DNA of 64,000 bases from Earliella scabrosa (GCA_022605405.1 JABYQQ010000004.1:2604001-2668000); one strand, 5' to 3'. Counted from the stretch's first letter, positions 1 to 12,811 are shown. The notes: generated by a model from the sequence alone, not told the origin. Translations and numbers: made by a program.

Positions 1-903
1 CCTCGGCGCTGTCTGTGTGCACTGCGCGAGGACCCGCGACCATGTCGGTGACGCTGATGGCGTAATACGGACGTGCGCCGCGGAAAAGATAGGAATGGAG
101 ACGCGGTGGAGATACGAGGGCTGAGAGCGGCAGATGGAAAGCATGTGCGACCTCGCGCGGTGAGAGCGTGAGGGAGGAGAGCGGCAGGGACGGGAGCGGC
201 GTGCAGTCGTCGTCTACGGTCGGTGTATTGCGGTCGAAATTGCTAGTTGGATGAACGAAGCCCTGTCAGCGATGTCAGAGCGTATGCGGGGGTGTCTTTG
301 TGCGCTGTCCGAGGAGAGAACACGGTACGCACGACGTACGGCCACACTCGCATCCCGCCCAATGATTTCTCGGGCGGCCCGAAGCGGCCCAGAATCTCGA
401 CTTGGTCCGGGCGGATGCCCACCTCTTCCTCCGTCTCTCGTAGCGCGGCCGCCAGCGTCGATGCGTCTGTCTGGGCCGCCCGGACGCAGAGTTTAATGAA
501 TGCGGTCAAGGGGGTGATAGAGTGAGCCGTGTACTGAACTGACCTCGTCGACTCGACCGCCGGGGAAGCTGTTCCACCACGATGTGTCGGACCGCCTGCG
601 CGAACGCACTCACGCTCCCAAGTGCACGACGTACCTGACTTCGCCGGAGTGCGTCCTCAGCTTTCCACGCACTTCGAGCAGAACGCCCGGCTTGCCGTCG
701 ACGTTGCAGAACGGAACCAGTACGGCGGCATGTCTCTCCGATCCGTCGTGCCTGTTCTCGGACTCGGAAAACGCAGACGCGAGCGCGTCGCGGATTGCGT
801 TGCAGGTGCGGCGCGTGAGGGGCTCCGTGAGCGAGATGACGGGCTTTGAAGACGACGCAGCGAGTGCGGGGGCAGCGGCGGTGGTCATGAAGGAGCGGAG
901 CAT
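1..903 (-). CDS. PCD1: Coenzyme A diphosphatase (Nudix, NUDT7/NUDT8/Pcd1 type), 3' end off the window
   Basis: This Nudix hydrolase is expected to cleave CoA and oxidised CoA esters to phosphopantetheine and 3',5'-ADP, in peroxisomes or mitochondria. Joining three exons gives the family block HSGEVSFPGGRVDE followed by LRETEEEVGI. The spacing between GG and RE matches CoA diphosphatases rather than generic Nudix proteins. Further down, SPREVAHAFHLPLS and YLFRGARPYYAISVTDMVAG match the conserved C-terminal part; the gene then leaves the left edge, so it is partial. I chose the ATG at 903 (MLRSFMTT). The upstream GTG codon at 924 is in frame but is not a eukaryotic start. The first intron begins at the GTACGT after the S codon of GEVS, and the exon carrying the GG motif is only about 25 nt. 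Divergent from the BRAP2 gene, 140 bp away. High confidence in family; location in the cell is inferred. Confidence 0.9.
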
Positions 904-1043
904 GGAGAGTGGCCCTCGGCGCACGCGCGCATCCGCGCCTCGTCCAAGGCGCGATTCGATCGTGTGCTCGCTTAGATCTCTCTCCTCGACCGCGACGCTG
1001 CACGTCCTCGTCCTCCCTCACCCGTGCGCACAATGTTCGCGCA

Positions 1044-3310
1044 ATGAGAGGCTACCACATCCGCATATCTCTCGCCTCTCCATCGTCAGCAGCACCCTCG
1101 TCCTCGGCGACATCCACCTCGTACAAACACAAGCAGGCATCCAGCATCTCCACCCCTTCTGGCGCCGTCTTCGTCCCAAGCTCACTCTTCCAGCCCCTCC
1201 CTGCCCACACCTCGCGCTCCGCTGCCAGACGCAACACCTTCTCTGTTCACGCCACGCCCTTCGAAAAGGACAAACAGACAGAAGCTCCCGACCGCAGTGA
1301 CTACCGGCTCGGTCCCATCCGTGTCGACTGGATCGACTTCTCTTCCATGGACGCACCTGGTAGCAGTTTCGTCAAAGTCAGCACAGGAAAGGAGAAAGAA
1401 AAGCCGGCCCAGCGCAGAGGTGAGCGAATTCAATACCCTGACTTCCGCGACCCCATCTCAACTGAGACGACCCAGGTGAACCCGCGACAGCCAAGTTCGT
1501 GCCTCACCAACCCGCGCATACCAAGTCTGGCTCGACTAACCTTCCGGAAGGCGTCGTGCACATCTTCCGCGAGTACTCCAGGACCTCGGACGAACCTTCC
1601 AAGAGCCCCACTACCTACGCCTCTGCTGCTGCGAATGGCCCCGCGCAGCCCGTCGAGCCCGAAGAGTCCGCCCATGCGAATGTCGAGTCGGACGACGTCA
1701 CGCTCGCCGTACTCGCCGTGCCTTCGTGGATGACACCCTCGGACTTCCTGGCGTTCGTTGCGCCTGCCGCCGATGGAGTCGCCCACCTCAGGATGATCAG
1801 GTCTGTGTTGTCCGCCCCTGTATCTCATTCTGCGCGCCAGCCGACAGATTCTGATCGAAATCTGTATGTCAGGGACTCGGCACCGAACAGATCCATCGTC
1901 GTCATGAAGTTCCGCGAGCCTGCCAACGCAGCGGAGTTTGCGGAAGCGTACAATGGAAAGCAGTTCAATTCCATGGAGGTCTGTCACCTTGTTCACTTGT
2001 CGATCGCCGACTAACCAGCCTTCCGATCAGCCAGAGACGTGCCATGTCGTCCGCGTTCTGTCCATTGCCATCGATGTAGACGACCACATCTCGCAGAGTA
2101 TCTCGAGGCTCGCTTCAACCCGAGTTTCAGGTGCATATGAGTTACCGACGTGTCCGGTCTGTTTAGAGCGCATGGATGCGGCTGTTACGGGACTCGTCAC
2201 AGTCCCCTGCTCGCATACTTTTCACTGCGCTTGTCTCAGCAAATGGGGTGACAGCAGGCAAGCCTCAACTCTACCCACGTGCGCGTTTCATATTGACGTT
2301 CACGTCCGTAATCCCGTAGGTGTCCCGTCTGTCGGTACTCTCAGACCCTTCTCTCGTCGCACCCCACCTCATCGAATACGGCACGAGCCACACGTCCACT
2401 TCCCTTCTCTGCGACTCCCTCCACCACCGAGCGCTCCCACTGCGCCGACTGCGGGAGCACGACGAACCTCTGGATCTGTCTTATCTGCGGAAACATCGGC
2501 TGCGGTCGCTACGGTCGGGCGCACGCGCATGCACACTACGTCTCGACCACACACCTCTACGCGCTCGAACTCGAGACCCAACGCGTTTGGGACTACGCCG
2601 GGGACGGCTACGTCCACCGACTCATTCAGAACAAAGCCGACGGCAAGCTCGTCGAGCTTCCCTCCGCGGCCGCAGCGGTTGGCACGCGCAGCGAAGCCGC
2701 CGGAGGGGGCCCTACCGCCGCAGACGCCCTCACCGCGGAGAAGATCGAGGCGATCGGGATTGAATACTCGTACCTCCTCACGTCACAGCTAGACTCGCAG
2801 CGGACGTTTTACGAGGAGCAGACTACGGAGCTGCGGAGCCAGGTGGACGCCTTGCGCACCCTCGTCGAACAACTCAGCGCGGAGGTTGAACACGGCCGGA
2901 CCCGCGCGCGCGAGGACGCGGCGCAGCGCGCACGAGAGGACGAAGCCCGGATCGCCGAGATCGAGCGTGAGCGGGCAAAGGCTGAGAAGCGTGCTGAGAA
3001 GGCGAGCGAGCTGGCCAGGTCGCTTGCGAAGGAGCTGCGAGAGGAACGAGCCGTGAGCGAGGGCCTGATGAAGAACCTAGCTGCGGCAAAGGAACAAGCG
3101 GATGCATCTGCCCTAGAGGCGACGAAGCTCAAGGAACAGGTGCAGGAGTTACAAGACCAGGTTAGAGATGTGATGTTCTTCCTCGAAGCAAAGGAGAAGA
3201 TCGAGACCGGAGATGGTGTCGCTGGCGAAGCTGCCGGCGGCACTCTCGAAGTGTCTCAAGCCACAAACTCGAAAAGTACTCCGAGTAGGCGGAAGAAAGG
3301 GAAACATTGA
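1044..3310 (+). CDS. ETP1: BRAP2/Etp1-type RING-H2 and UBP zinc-finger protein
   Basis: Homolog of human BRAP (IMP) and yeast Etp1, a cytoplasmic E3 ubiquitin ligase that binds ubiquitin. Five exons (1044-1419, 1491-1800, 1873-1978, 2031-2257, 2320-3310) sum to 2,010 nt, giving 669 residues with no frame break. Domain order: an RRM-like BRAP2 domain (VTLAVLAVPSWMTPSDFLAF to FREPANAAEFAEAYNGKQFN), a RING-H2 finger (CPVCLERMD, then CSHTFHCACLSKW, CPVCRY), a UBP-type zinc finger (CADCG, WICLICGNIGCGRY, then the H-rich HAHAHY), and a long C-terminal coiled coil from about residue 480 ending in a basic RRKKGKH tail. The fourth intron (2258-2319) splits the RING and uses GC-AG ends instead of GT-AG. 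The start MRGYHIRI is the usual N-terminus of the family. High confidence. Confidence 0.95.
2258..2319 (+). other. GC-AG intron inside the RING finger of ETP1
   Basis: The exon ends AGCAG and the intron begins GCAAGC, ending in CCCGTAG. Removing 62 nt joins GDS-R to CPVC and restores the second half of the RING. No GT donor near this point keeps both the frame and the CPVC cysteines. The extended donor CAG|GCAAG fits the strong consensus usual for GC donors. Confidence 0.85.
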
Positions 3311-3643
3311 ATGGCAGGTCGCTACGGCCGCTTCCTACAACGAAAGACGCTTGGCTAAGGGCCAGATTGCCCCCTACGGTCAGTTGCATCGATGTAAGTT
3401 CCAGTCTGATGTCCGTCCATCTCATGGGGAGCTACGTACGTCGCAAGTTACCAACGTTGACGCTGTCCACTGATCGTATTATGATGGCGAGCAAGCATCG
3501 TGAGCCTAATCATCAGATTAGCAATAGTCTAGGATGTATATGTACTACGAATACAGAGATGGTATACAACGACGCATGTGGTCCATAGGATACGTACGAC
3601 AGCAAGATGACAATGCGCAGAAATCAAGCAAATCCAACACCAT
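3311..3643. other. Convergent intergenic spacer ETP1/POL3
   Basis: About 330 bp between two converging stop codons. It is more AT-rich than the flanking exons and should hold both 3' UTRs. I see no reading frame, repeat or RNA gene. Confidence 0.6.
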
Positions 3644-6600
3644 CTACCATATCTCGCCCTCAAAGCGGTCCAGGACAGCGTTGGCATCCTCGACGTCCTT
3701 TTGCGCCTTCTTTCTCATGTAGAAGATCGGACAGTCACGGCTCGTACACAGCACGTCCTGGTGCAACGAGCCTTGACACCTTTGGCACTGGGTCCACAGT
3801 CGCGAGAAGCGCACTTGCAGCTCTGACGCGCTTGAGACATGCTTTTGGTACAGCTCGCCCAGTCGTGGCCTACAGTTGTTGCAGACCGCGCCATCTAGAA
3901 TGTGATTGTCAGCACTGATGCAGGTGACCAGTGGAACAGAAACCTACTCTTCACACTGTTATTGGCTCGGAGAGGAGACTTGCACCCCAGGCAAGTCACG
4001 GTCTTGACCGCGAACTTCATCAGTCCACCAACAGTAGGCGTCGCAATGTGGATTGTTCGTGTGTGGTCACCAGACACTAGAGGGACTGGTCAGAATCATC
4101 AACCTGCAAGGATACAATCAACGTACACAGCGAGTTGGCCTTCTCACCGAGAATCGGCTCGAAGATACGCATCAACGGATTCGCGAGTTGGTTGTCGAGG
4201 TAGTACTTGGTGTCAATCGGGATGTTGTTCTCCAGCACGTAGATAGGGTCTTCCGATTTCTCGTAGGCTGCAGCACCCTTGGGACCCTTGATGATAACAT
4301 ACGCCACACGGTCACCGAGCGCGGGAGCGGAACCTGCGTCTCGCTGCTTCATGCGTCCTGCAAGCTCGACGTGGGCTTGCTTAGCAGCGTAGTCTGAAGG
4401 GATTGTCGAGGGTGAGTGGAAGACTCGACATGAAGGAATGAGCAACGCACCGCCTTCCGCTTTCGCGAGAGCTTTCGTGATCACCAGCTGCGACATATCG
4501 ATCTTGTTCTGCAAGAGGTCTGAAATCACTTGCTTGACATATCTGAGGATATTTTAGCACGCTGCAATCCTAAATAGCACACGAGATACTCACTCTTCCG
4601 CACCCTTGACGTCCCGATCGATCAACATCTTGTGCAGACATGTCTCGATCACTGTCGACACAAGTCGGCAATTGTCTCGCCGAACAGTCTGTAGTCCACG
4701 GTAAGCATGGCAATCGACGGCACAACTGCGGCTTCGCACCTCGATACCCTTCGTGTCCATCTTGTCGTACTTCTCGGGCCGTGTCCAGTACAAGCCGGCA
4801 TACCTCTTCTTGCTGATGAGCAGGTATGGGAAGTAAACCTTCTCGAACTCGAGCTTGATCGGCTTGATGAACTTGCTCGTCACGAAGTCTGCAGCCTCAC
4901 TCCCTATCATCAAAGCGAACGTCAACTTCACTCGTTACGAGGAAGGGCGATGACAGCAGAACAGACCCACCCAATCGCATGACGGTAGGTAGGTCGGAGG
5001 CACCGAACCGCACCATGACGGAATCTGTGTCGCCATAGATGACGGTCGCGTCGTGTTCGTATCCATTCGCGCGGCAGTACTGAGCCTCGACCTCTTGCTT
5101 CGTCTTTTCGATCATCTGTCGTCCGTACGACGTAGTACTGGACGAAATGGCCAGACACGGCAGCTTTCCGATAGTCGCTCCGGTGAAACCGTACACCGAG
5201 TTCGCACTGATCTGTGGGCCCGTTAGCGAGACTCCAACAGAAGGTGGCCAGATCATCACCTTCAGAGCAAGTTGTCGACCATCCAGCACAGCACGCTTGA
5301 ACGGATCTGTCTCCTTCTTGAGGTCCGCCTTAGCCCGCTTGCGCGCGCTGATGAGATCCTCAAGAATGGTAGGCAAGAGGCCTTTTCGTCTCGAGGCCTT
5401 CACGAACAAGTCTGCATCGTGCTTAGTATTGTGCATTCAACAGGATGGTAGGCAGGGCATACCGTTGTTGGGGGTCTGAACGTAGTCCACATCTTTGACG
5501 AGGCCTAACCGATCCACCGTTGTTTTATCGAGCAGCGTTGTGTAGCACAGATTGTGCGCCATCATGATTGAAGGGTACAGCGAGCTGAAATCTAGGGTCG
5601 CAATGGGCACGTCGTAGAAACCCTTCTTGGGCTCAATGACGGTGGCACCTTCGTACTGCTCATCGGAACCTGCTCACGAGGTTAACAGAGTATCGGCTTG
5701 ATCACAACGACCATGTACCTTCGCCCTTGAGGGCCGGAACCAAGTAGTTATCATCGTTCGCCTTGCGGAACAGTTGAGATAACACCTTGATTGACTGACC
5801 ACGCGCCAGAAGGTAGTTGAATGGTACACCAGTGACACGGGCCATCTCTGTGTAGTTGATGAAACACATGAGCTTATCCATCAACCGTTGCGGCAGATAG
5901 GCATCCTGGAAGAGTAGATCAGTGTCAGCCAGCGGTCATACGAGAAGGAGAGGGGCAGACCTTCAGACAATACACGGCGAGACGTCTTCGCGATTCCGGG
6001 GTGCCGTTTTGTAGCTCCGTGATCACGGAATGGTGCACGTCCTCCTTCTGCTCTCCCAGGAACTGCGCACAGACCGAGTTGAGCGTGTAGCTACGCAACT
6101 TGTACTCGCGCTGCATGTACTGCAAGATATCGATCTGAAGTCGACCATCGAGGGAGGTATCTTTTGAGTCACGCTGACCAAAAGCCTTGGAGGAGAAATG
6201 CGTGTCCTTCGTTTGTGTTTGCCGATCTACTCACTCTTTAGCGCAGGCCCGACAATTAACAGAACAGACGAGACGTACTCATGATGCGGCCTAGGTACGG
6301 GAACTTGGTCGCCTTCAATGCCTTCGCGCGGTCTAGTAGATAAGGCAAATCGAAGTTCGCGATGTTGTACCCGATGACGATATCGGGATCGACCTGCTCT
6401 ACGAAGTCACGCCATTTCAAGAGAAGCTGAGCCTCATCCTGGAAGGAGATGACTTGAGAGCCGACGATATGGGCGCACGTATTGAGAGTGAAGACATTGC
6501 GGATAAACGGTTTGCTTTCGCCTGCGCAACATGAGTCAACACACCGCTATAACGACACTAGAGAGAACGAACCCTGCCGTGTCACCATGTTGGCGATCTG

Positions 6601-7971
6601 GATGACTGGATCAATGTCCGCTTCGGGGAAAATGCCCTTGCGACCAGCACACTCTATATCAAAGCTCAGGATACGCAAAGGGGCAGTCTTAGACCATTCG
6701 CCTTCGGGTGCGTGCGATACGAATTGGTTCCATCTAGCGAGAATGTTGGTTCACTTTTGACTAATTCGCATGAATCACCATACCTGACGTTCAGCTCAAT
6801 CTGACAGTGCGACTTCTTGTCCTTTCCAGAGAGGAGCGTATACTTGCCACCGGGGATCTCGATCCAATTCATGCCAACAACCTGGAGACATTTTAGACAA
6901 AACGCCTCCTACGGAACTGAACATCCCTACCTTTGTGTCGATCATGAACCGAAGAGTGTACGCGATGTTGCTCTCGAAAGTCGCAACTTCAGTATTGAAC
7001 AAATCATTGAACCGGCATTCCCCTCGTTCGAGAAGGCGTGGAGAAGAATGCTATCAGACAAGAGCCAAAGACGCGGAGAGTCCGAATGTACTCATCTCTG
7101 ACTTTAGGCAGACTCCTTTGATCAGTAACAGTGATCTTGATGAAGCTAACCCAGTCGTCGCCTTTGTATCCCCAGAGACTGCGTTTGTGACTGAGCTCGA
7201 CATCCCTAACGCAGCTCATGCCGGTGGCCATCTGTTTGACGGTTAGGTGAGGGACACGTGGTGAGTGCTCTGGCAGGACCTCACATTGAGATGATTCTTG
7301 AACGCGGTCGTGTCATCGTTTGCGAATCCCCTCGGGGTAGCGATGTAGAAGTAGGGAAGAAAGTCGGTGACATGCGCCAGAACACTGTGACCGCTCTATG
7401 GCAGAGCATGAGACGGGTTCAACGGTGCACGATGACTGCAAGGACTCACCTCTGTGACACCGAACATCCTCAAGGTCGTAGCACCCGTCTGCTGATCCAC
7501 AGAATCTTCGATGTCTATTTGTTGAAAGACTGGAGAGGGGTCATTTCAGAATCAAACAGATTCAACGGTCAGCAGGTGGACTGACTGATACTGTCGCGTT
7601 TCGCGTCGATTGGGGCAAGTTTGGGACGCGCCCACGAGTCTGCACCGCCTTCAGCATCTGAGGGATTGTGAGCGAGGGTGGTCAGGGAGCACGATTGGGG
7701 GTGACGGGCCTTTGGCATCGCCGGCCTCATCCTTGAGTCTTTGCAGGACGTCGGCGAATGATGACTGGCTTGGTTGAGAATTGGATGGGGCGGAGGGGGC
7801 AAGTTTGCGCTTCTTGGCTGCTGGTTGCGAGTCCATGTTGAGTTTGAAACTCGTGTCACTGGGAGAAACGCGGGGAAGATGGTTAGAGGGCGACGCGTTA
7901 TAGGAGACGCGACGCACGCACCCGCCGTGGAATGGGACGTTCTCCTTCGAGGAGGGAGAGACTGTAGCCAT
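3644..7971 (-). CDS. POL3: DNA polymerase delta catalytic subunit
   Basis: Family B replicative polymerase and proofreading exonuclease for lagging-strand synthesis and repair. The gene is split by many short introns. From the N-terminus I can read an NLS-like [10 protein letters not shown] with an [11 protein letters not shown] segment, then exonuclease motif I ([12 protein letters not shown]), motif II ([14 protein letters not shown]), the region ending [10 protein letters not shown], polymerase motif A ([14 protein letters not shown]), motif B ([10 protein letters not shown]) and motif C (YGDTDSVMV). At the C-terminus are CysA (CLGCKSPL ... CNNC) and the Fe-S CysB (CQRC ... CTSRDC), ending FEGEIW. 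The likely start is the ATG at 7971 ([14 protein letters not shown]). An in-phase GT-AG intron of length divisible by three follows and may be retained or removed without breaking the frame. Divergent from VMS1. Exact exon edges are not all resolved. Confidence 0.95.
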
Positions 7972-8457
7972 GTTATGTCGACTACCGGAACAAGACGCGT
8001 CCGACCGGGTGGAAGTGGTCTGTGAGGAAGAGGAGCGCGAGCGTGTCACTGTAGACGGACGAACGCGTCGTGGACGAGAGCAGAGACGCCCAGACGCGGG
8101 GTGACGCGCTTGGCCTTGTTTGGCTTGTGGCACGCGCGCAGATGATGTCAGATCGAGCTTGCCGAGTCCATGCCTGTGCTCATCCCACTAAGTAGTACTC
8201 CGTCCGCAAAGTGAAGAGTTCCGTTCGCGCCTGGTCCGGCTCGACCTCGCGCGCTGTTTCCTCTCGCGCGTCCGCGCTGCCATCTTGATAGTTCCTCGCG
8301 CCGCTTTCATAGAGTCAGAGTGAGTACTTGTACCGAACCGCGAGCTGTGCTGACCAGACGAGTCATCCCTGCACAGATCTGCTTGATTTATACCCAACTT
8401 GCGCTCGCCCATCCTCCTACCTCTCCTCGTCCCCCATCTGCAGCTGCATTGCTAGTC
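7972..8457. other. Divergent promoter region POL3/VMS1
   Basis: 486 bp between two divergent start codons. It contains the 5' leaders and presumably both promoters. I see no clear TATA box. In-frame extension of POL3 upstream of 7971 is open but has no better ATG. Confidence 0.5.
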
Positions 8458-10730
8458 ATGTCTCAATACCAATACCACGTCTTCTCTCTCCCAAGAGAAC
8501 TTCTAGAGACTCTCGTTCCCCGCAACATTGTCAACCAGGTCTCCCATCCGGCCCCTCCGCCTCCGCCTCGCACAGAGTCTCCCGCTCCTGCCGCTCAAAC
8601 CGCTGTCGGCTCGCGCGCGTGTACCATCTGCCTTGGGATTAGTTTTGTCGATGTTGAAGACCAACGCGCTCACTACCGCTCCGATTGGCATCGATACAAT
8701 GTCAAGGTTCGCCTGAACGGCGGAGAACCAGTACCGGAAGCACAGTTTGCTCAGCTCGTCGACGGTATGTCCCATAGTGACACTTTAATGTTGTGCAAGT
8801 CGTGAGTCAATAGCGGTTACAGGCCTTGAGGACTCTATATCAGGCTCTGCTTCTTCCTCAGATGGCGAATCAGACGAATCAGACACAGTCGCAGCCCTTG
8901 TGCACAAGACACGCAAGCTTGCGCGACCCTCATCTCCTGACGCTGTCACACCCGTGCTGCCCCAGACTCCTCTTGTCTGGTTCCACTCTCCACCTTCCAC
9001 CCAGATCGGCATCTACAAGGCTATATTCTCCTCCCATACCACACCGTCCGACTACCTCTCAGAACTCAGAGCCATGCAGCACGGCGGCGAATATGGTCGT
9101 ACATGGGCACTGTTCATGACTGCAGGTGGTCACTTTGCTGGCGCGATCGTCCGCGTGAAACGTCCGGACGTGGATGACGACGACGGAGGCCGGACAAAGA
9201 AAGGCAAACCGAAACGACCGAAGCCGGAGGTGGAGGTTCTGAAGCACAAGACGTTCCATCGCTACACCAGTACGTCCCGATCTTTGTTCCACATCCGTTG
9301 CGGAGTTCATCCTTTCGGTAGCCCGTCGCAAACAGGGCGGTGCACAGGGTTTGAACGATAATTCGAAGAGCAAGGCAATCAGTGCTGGTGCTATGCTTCG
9401 TCGGTATGGCGAGCAGGCTCTTCGAGATGTAAGCATGTCGTCTCGTATTCATGTGCACTACGGTAATCATAACGTGTGCAGGACATTCGCAACTTGCTTC
9501 AAGACTGGGCAGAGGAGATTCACGATTGTGAACGCATATGGATCCGCGCAAGCGTTTCCAATCGACGCATGTTCCTCGATTACGAAGGTGCTGTCATTGA
9601 GAAAGGTACTATAGATGATAGCGTTTGCATGAATATTTGTTTTGCTCACGGTCGATGTCGCAGGCGATGACCGACTACGCACCTTCCCGTTCCCAACACG
9701 AAGGCCGGTGAGTATCGGTCGGATATGTTATTGCCGAACAGTCCGTAGGCTCACAGACATGAAATCCCAGACGCAAGCGGAACTCACTCGCTGTCTACAA
9801 GAGCTCACTCGTGTCAAGGTCTCGCATCTTACAGAGGATGCCCTCCGTGCTCAAGACGATGCCATTCTTGCTTCTCTTCCCAAGCCGAAACCCGTCCCCG
9901 TCCCTCCCCAGCCCGAACCTGCAAAACAAAAGGAAAAGCCCGTCACTCCCCAACTCACTCCGGAAGAAGAACAACTCAGAGACAAATGGTCCCGACTTCT
10001 CGACATGATCAAACGAGGCCGACTGGACACACTCAAGACATTCTGGGAACGAGAAGGTGCCTCTCTGGGAGGAGTCAACACTCCGGTACCAGAGTGGACC
10101 GACGAAAAGGGCGGGACGCTTCTCCAGGTTGCGACATATTGTGGGCAAGAAGAGATTATAAAGTGGCTGCTCGAGGACCTCCGTGCCGACCCCACTCTCG
10201 ACGTGCCAGTCCCACGCGTAGGGTCTCCCGCCGCAGGCGACGAATCTGGAGAAGAGTCGGACACGGACGCCCCGCGGCTACCCCGAGGGGGTCGGCGCAC
10301 TGCATACGACCTCGCACGGACGAAAGCGGTGCGGAATATCTTCCGGCGGTGCGCGGCCGCCCATCCCGACTGGTGGGACTGGCTCGGGAAAGAGCGTGGA
10401 GCACGCGTGCCGAGTGTGCTGAGCGCGGAGATGGAGGAGAAGGGGGATGAGAAAAAGAAGGCGCGTCGGAAAGGGCTGAAGGACAAGGTGAAGGAACGTG
10501 AGGCGCGTGAAAGAGAGAAAGAACCAGTACCTCCTCCCGCGCCCGACCCCGCCCCAGTGCCGCGGAAGGCGAAGGAAGAGGCAGGGAGTGGTCCTAGAAA
10601 GCTAGGAGGCTCGTCCGCGACTGCAGAGAGCATTGCAGGGCTCACGCCGGAGATGCGGGCGAAGATTGAGCGAGAGAGGAGGGCGCGTGCAGCAGAGGCT
10701 CGGATGAAGATGCTAGGCGGCGGTCGCTGA
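8458..10730 (+). CDS. VMS1: Vms1/ANKZF1-type peptidyl-tRNA hydrolase
   Basis: Ribosome-associated quality control factor that releases nascent chains from peptidyl-tRNA on stalled 60S subunits and recruits Cdc48. Exon 1 carries a C2H2-like zinc finger (ACTICLGISF ... HYRSDWHRYN). Spliced exons give the VLRF1 domain: YLSELRAMQHGGEYGRTWAL, then YTTRRKQGGAQGLNDNSKSK and SAGAMLRRYGEQAL. The Q of GGAQ occupies the place of the catalytic glutamine in the eRF1-like loop of the family. Downstream are two ankyrin-type repeats (LDTLKTFWEREGASLGGVN; GGTLLQVATYCGQEEIIKWL), a long charged Lys/Glu-rich stretch, and a C-terminal arginine-rich helix (RAKIERERRARAAEARMK) resembling the VIM that binds Cdc48/p97. 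The start MSQYQYHVFSLP at 8458 has no upstream competitor. Five introns, all short. High confidence. Confidence 0.95.
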
Positions 10731-11073
10731 CTGCCAACACGTCGCCCGCGATTTACTCGACCAATAGTACCTCTTCCACGCACGCACGCATACGTGCGTT
10801 GTACGTGTTCCTGTACTGCGGCGCTCAGCAGAGGACGTGTCGCGTCGCGGTTACACCACGCGCGCCACGTGATGTGCTATAGATCTCCAGACACGATCTT
10901 GATCCAGGATCGACGCGCGCTGAACGACAGTGAACGACCTGCCTGCGACCTGCCTCCGGCTCTCATATAAATATACGTCCTCTGCGACCCCATCCTTGAC
11001 CCAACTGACACTGTGTAGCCTCCTCTTGAACCGCATCAGTCGCATTCGCTCATCGCCTCTTCATCTGCCCACC
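10731..11073 (+). other. VMS1-phosphomannomutase intergenic region
   Basis: 343 bp between tandem genes. It holds the VMS1 3' UTR and the promoter of the phosphomannomutase gene, with a CACGTG E-box-like site near 10866 and a TATA box at 10966. Confidence 0.6.
10966..10973 (+). promoter_or_regulatory. TATA box of the phosphomannomutase gene
   Basis: TATAAATA lies 108 bp upstream of the ATG at 11074, in a pyrimidine-rich leader that follows. Position and sequence fit a core promoter; no start-site data were available. Confidence 0.6.
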
Positions 11074-12217
11074 ATGGTCTCCGCCGCGTTTGCCAACCGA
11101 CCACTCAAGAAACTCGTCCTCTTCGATGTGGATGGAACCCTCACGCCCGCCCGCCAAGTATGTACACGTACCCGCGTTGTGCACTTGCTGGGTCACCTAC
11201 GTTACCGTCTTCCAAGTCAATTACCCCAGAGAACCTAGCCGTTCTTCGCGAGCTGCGCAAGAAGGTTGTGACTGGCGTGGTCGGCGGGTCTGACTTTGTC
11301 AAGGTCTCCGAACAGCTGAGTATCGGAGGGTCGAATGGTGCGTCGCCGTACTACAAGCTGTATACCGGCGTTATTGCGTGACTCAACTCACGACGTTCTC
11401 AGCTGTGGATGAGTTCGACTATGCGTTCGCGGAGAACGGGTTGACGGCATACAAGCTGGGCAAGCAGCTCCCTTCGCAGTCCTTCATCAAGTTCATCGGC
11501 GAGGAGCGCTACAAGAAACTTGCCAATTTCATCTTGCATTACATTGCCGATCTTGATATACCCATCAAACGGTGCGTCCACATTGGCACGCCTATACATG
11601 CTCGCCTCTAGGTCCCAGGTCTGACGCACGTGTCGTGATCACGCAGAGGGACGTTCATCGAGTTCCGCAACGGCATGATCAACGTGAGCCCGATTGGACG
11701 GAACGCTACGTGAGTATCCTACTTTGCATGACAATAGTGTGGAATGCCAGGTCACTAATACGACACACCCCACGCAGCCATCAAGAACGCCTCGACTTTG
11801 AGGCGTATGACAAGGTACGGTGCATCAGTGCCATTCCGATTGACGGTGCATTCATGCGTCAGGACAGCAACATGGCGTGCGCGCGGCCTTCGTTAACGTG
11901 CTCAAGGAGAAGTTCTCCGATTACGGCCTCACGTTCTCGATAGGCGGGCAGATCTCATTCGACGTCTTCCCTAATGGCTGGGACAAGACTTTTTGCCTTC
12001 AGCACGTCGCTGACGAGGGATTCGAAGAGATTCACTTCTTCGGTGACAAGACATACAAGGTGTGTAATATGCACGCCATGCCGCCGCACACCATCCCAAC
12101 CTCTTATTTTAGGGTGGCAACGACTACGAGATTTTCATGGATCCCCGTACAATTGGGCACTCTGTGACGAGCCCTGCAGATACAATTCGAATTTTGAAGG
12201 AGATCTTTGACTTGTAG
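11074..12217 (+). CDS. SEC53: Phosphomannomutase (HAD family)
   Basis: Cytosolic enzyme converting mannose-6-phosphate to mannose-1-phosphate for GDP-mannose, hence glycosylation, GPI anchors and cell wall. The nucleophile motif [13 protein letters not shown] is in exon 1. Later exons give [33 protein letters not shown], the [20 protein letters not shown] block that contacts the substrate, [20 protein letters not shown], and the Mg-binding [17 protein letters not shown]. The C-terminus is RILKEIFDL, as usual. Length (about 250 residues) fits eukaryotic PMMs. The ATG at 11074 sits in an ACCATGG context. Short introns break nearly every block, including one directly after PARQ. High confidence. 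Confidence 0.96.
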
Positions 12218-12811
12218 CTTGTGGTCTGCCACTACCGGCCACACAAACCGGTTCATGACATAGCTGTATAAATAGGATAGGAGACTCCAGGAGAGTTGCT
12301 ACTGTCATCCTAGAGATCATACGATTGTACAATGCACTGGTCCATTGGATGCACTCTGCCACTGGACTTTGGAGTCTGCAAGGGTTGGGCACTGGGCAGT
12401 GAATCGGATTACATAGTCCCGGACGGACGGACGATAGCGGCCCGTGCCGGCAAAGAATTGCCAGCGCTTGTCCGCTAGGGTTAGAGATCTACTGGGAGAT
12501 CGTCTCATAAACTCACCTCTCGCAGCTCCGCATCAATCCGGCATCCTTTCCTCCCGTTCCTCACCTCGCACTGGGCGTCGGAGCCTGATTGTGACCATTT
12601 CTGTTCAACCTCAGAACTAGCAAATCCCGCTAACCCCAACAATTTCAGAATATGTGACTGCCGGTGCAACTCTCGGAGTCCTGTCCTCCAGCCACTGCCC
12701 AATCTCTTTGATCACCTCTCTTCTCTGACCTCAACTCACCTCTCTCTCCTCCCAAAATCCTTTCTCTTCAGTGTTTGGTGGCACATCTTGCTGGCAGAAC
12801 TCACTGACTAT
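12218..12811. other. Spacer between phosphomannomutase and the C2H2 gene
   Basis: 594 bp, with lower GC than the flanking genes. It should contain the SEC53 3' UTR and the promoter of the next gene. No reading frame or repeat stands out. Confidence 0.5.

Noticed and set aside
9851..10783. 310-codon minus-strand open frame over VMS1
   Set aside because: Mirror of the low-complexity Lys/Glu and Pro-rich VMS1 exon; the sense strand has clear ankyrin and VIM-like motifs.
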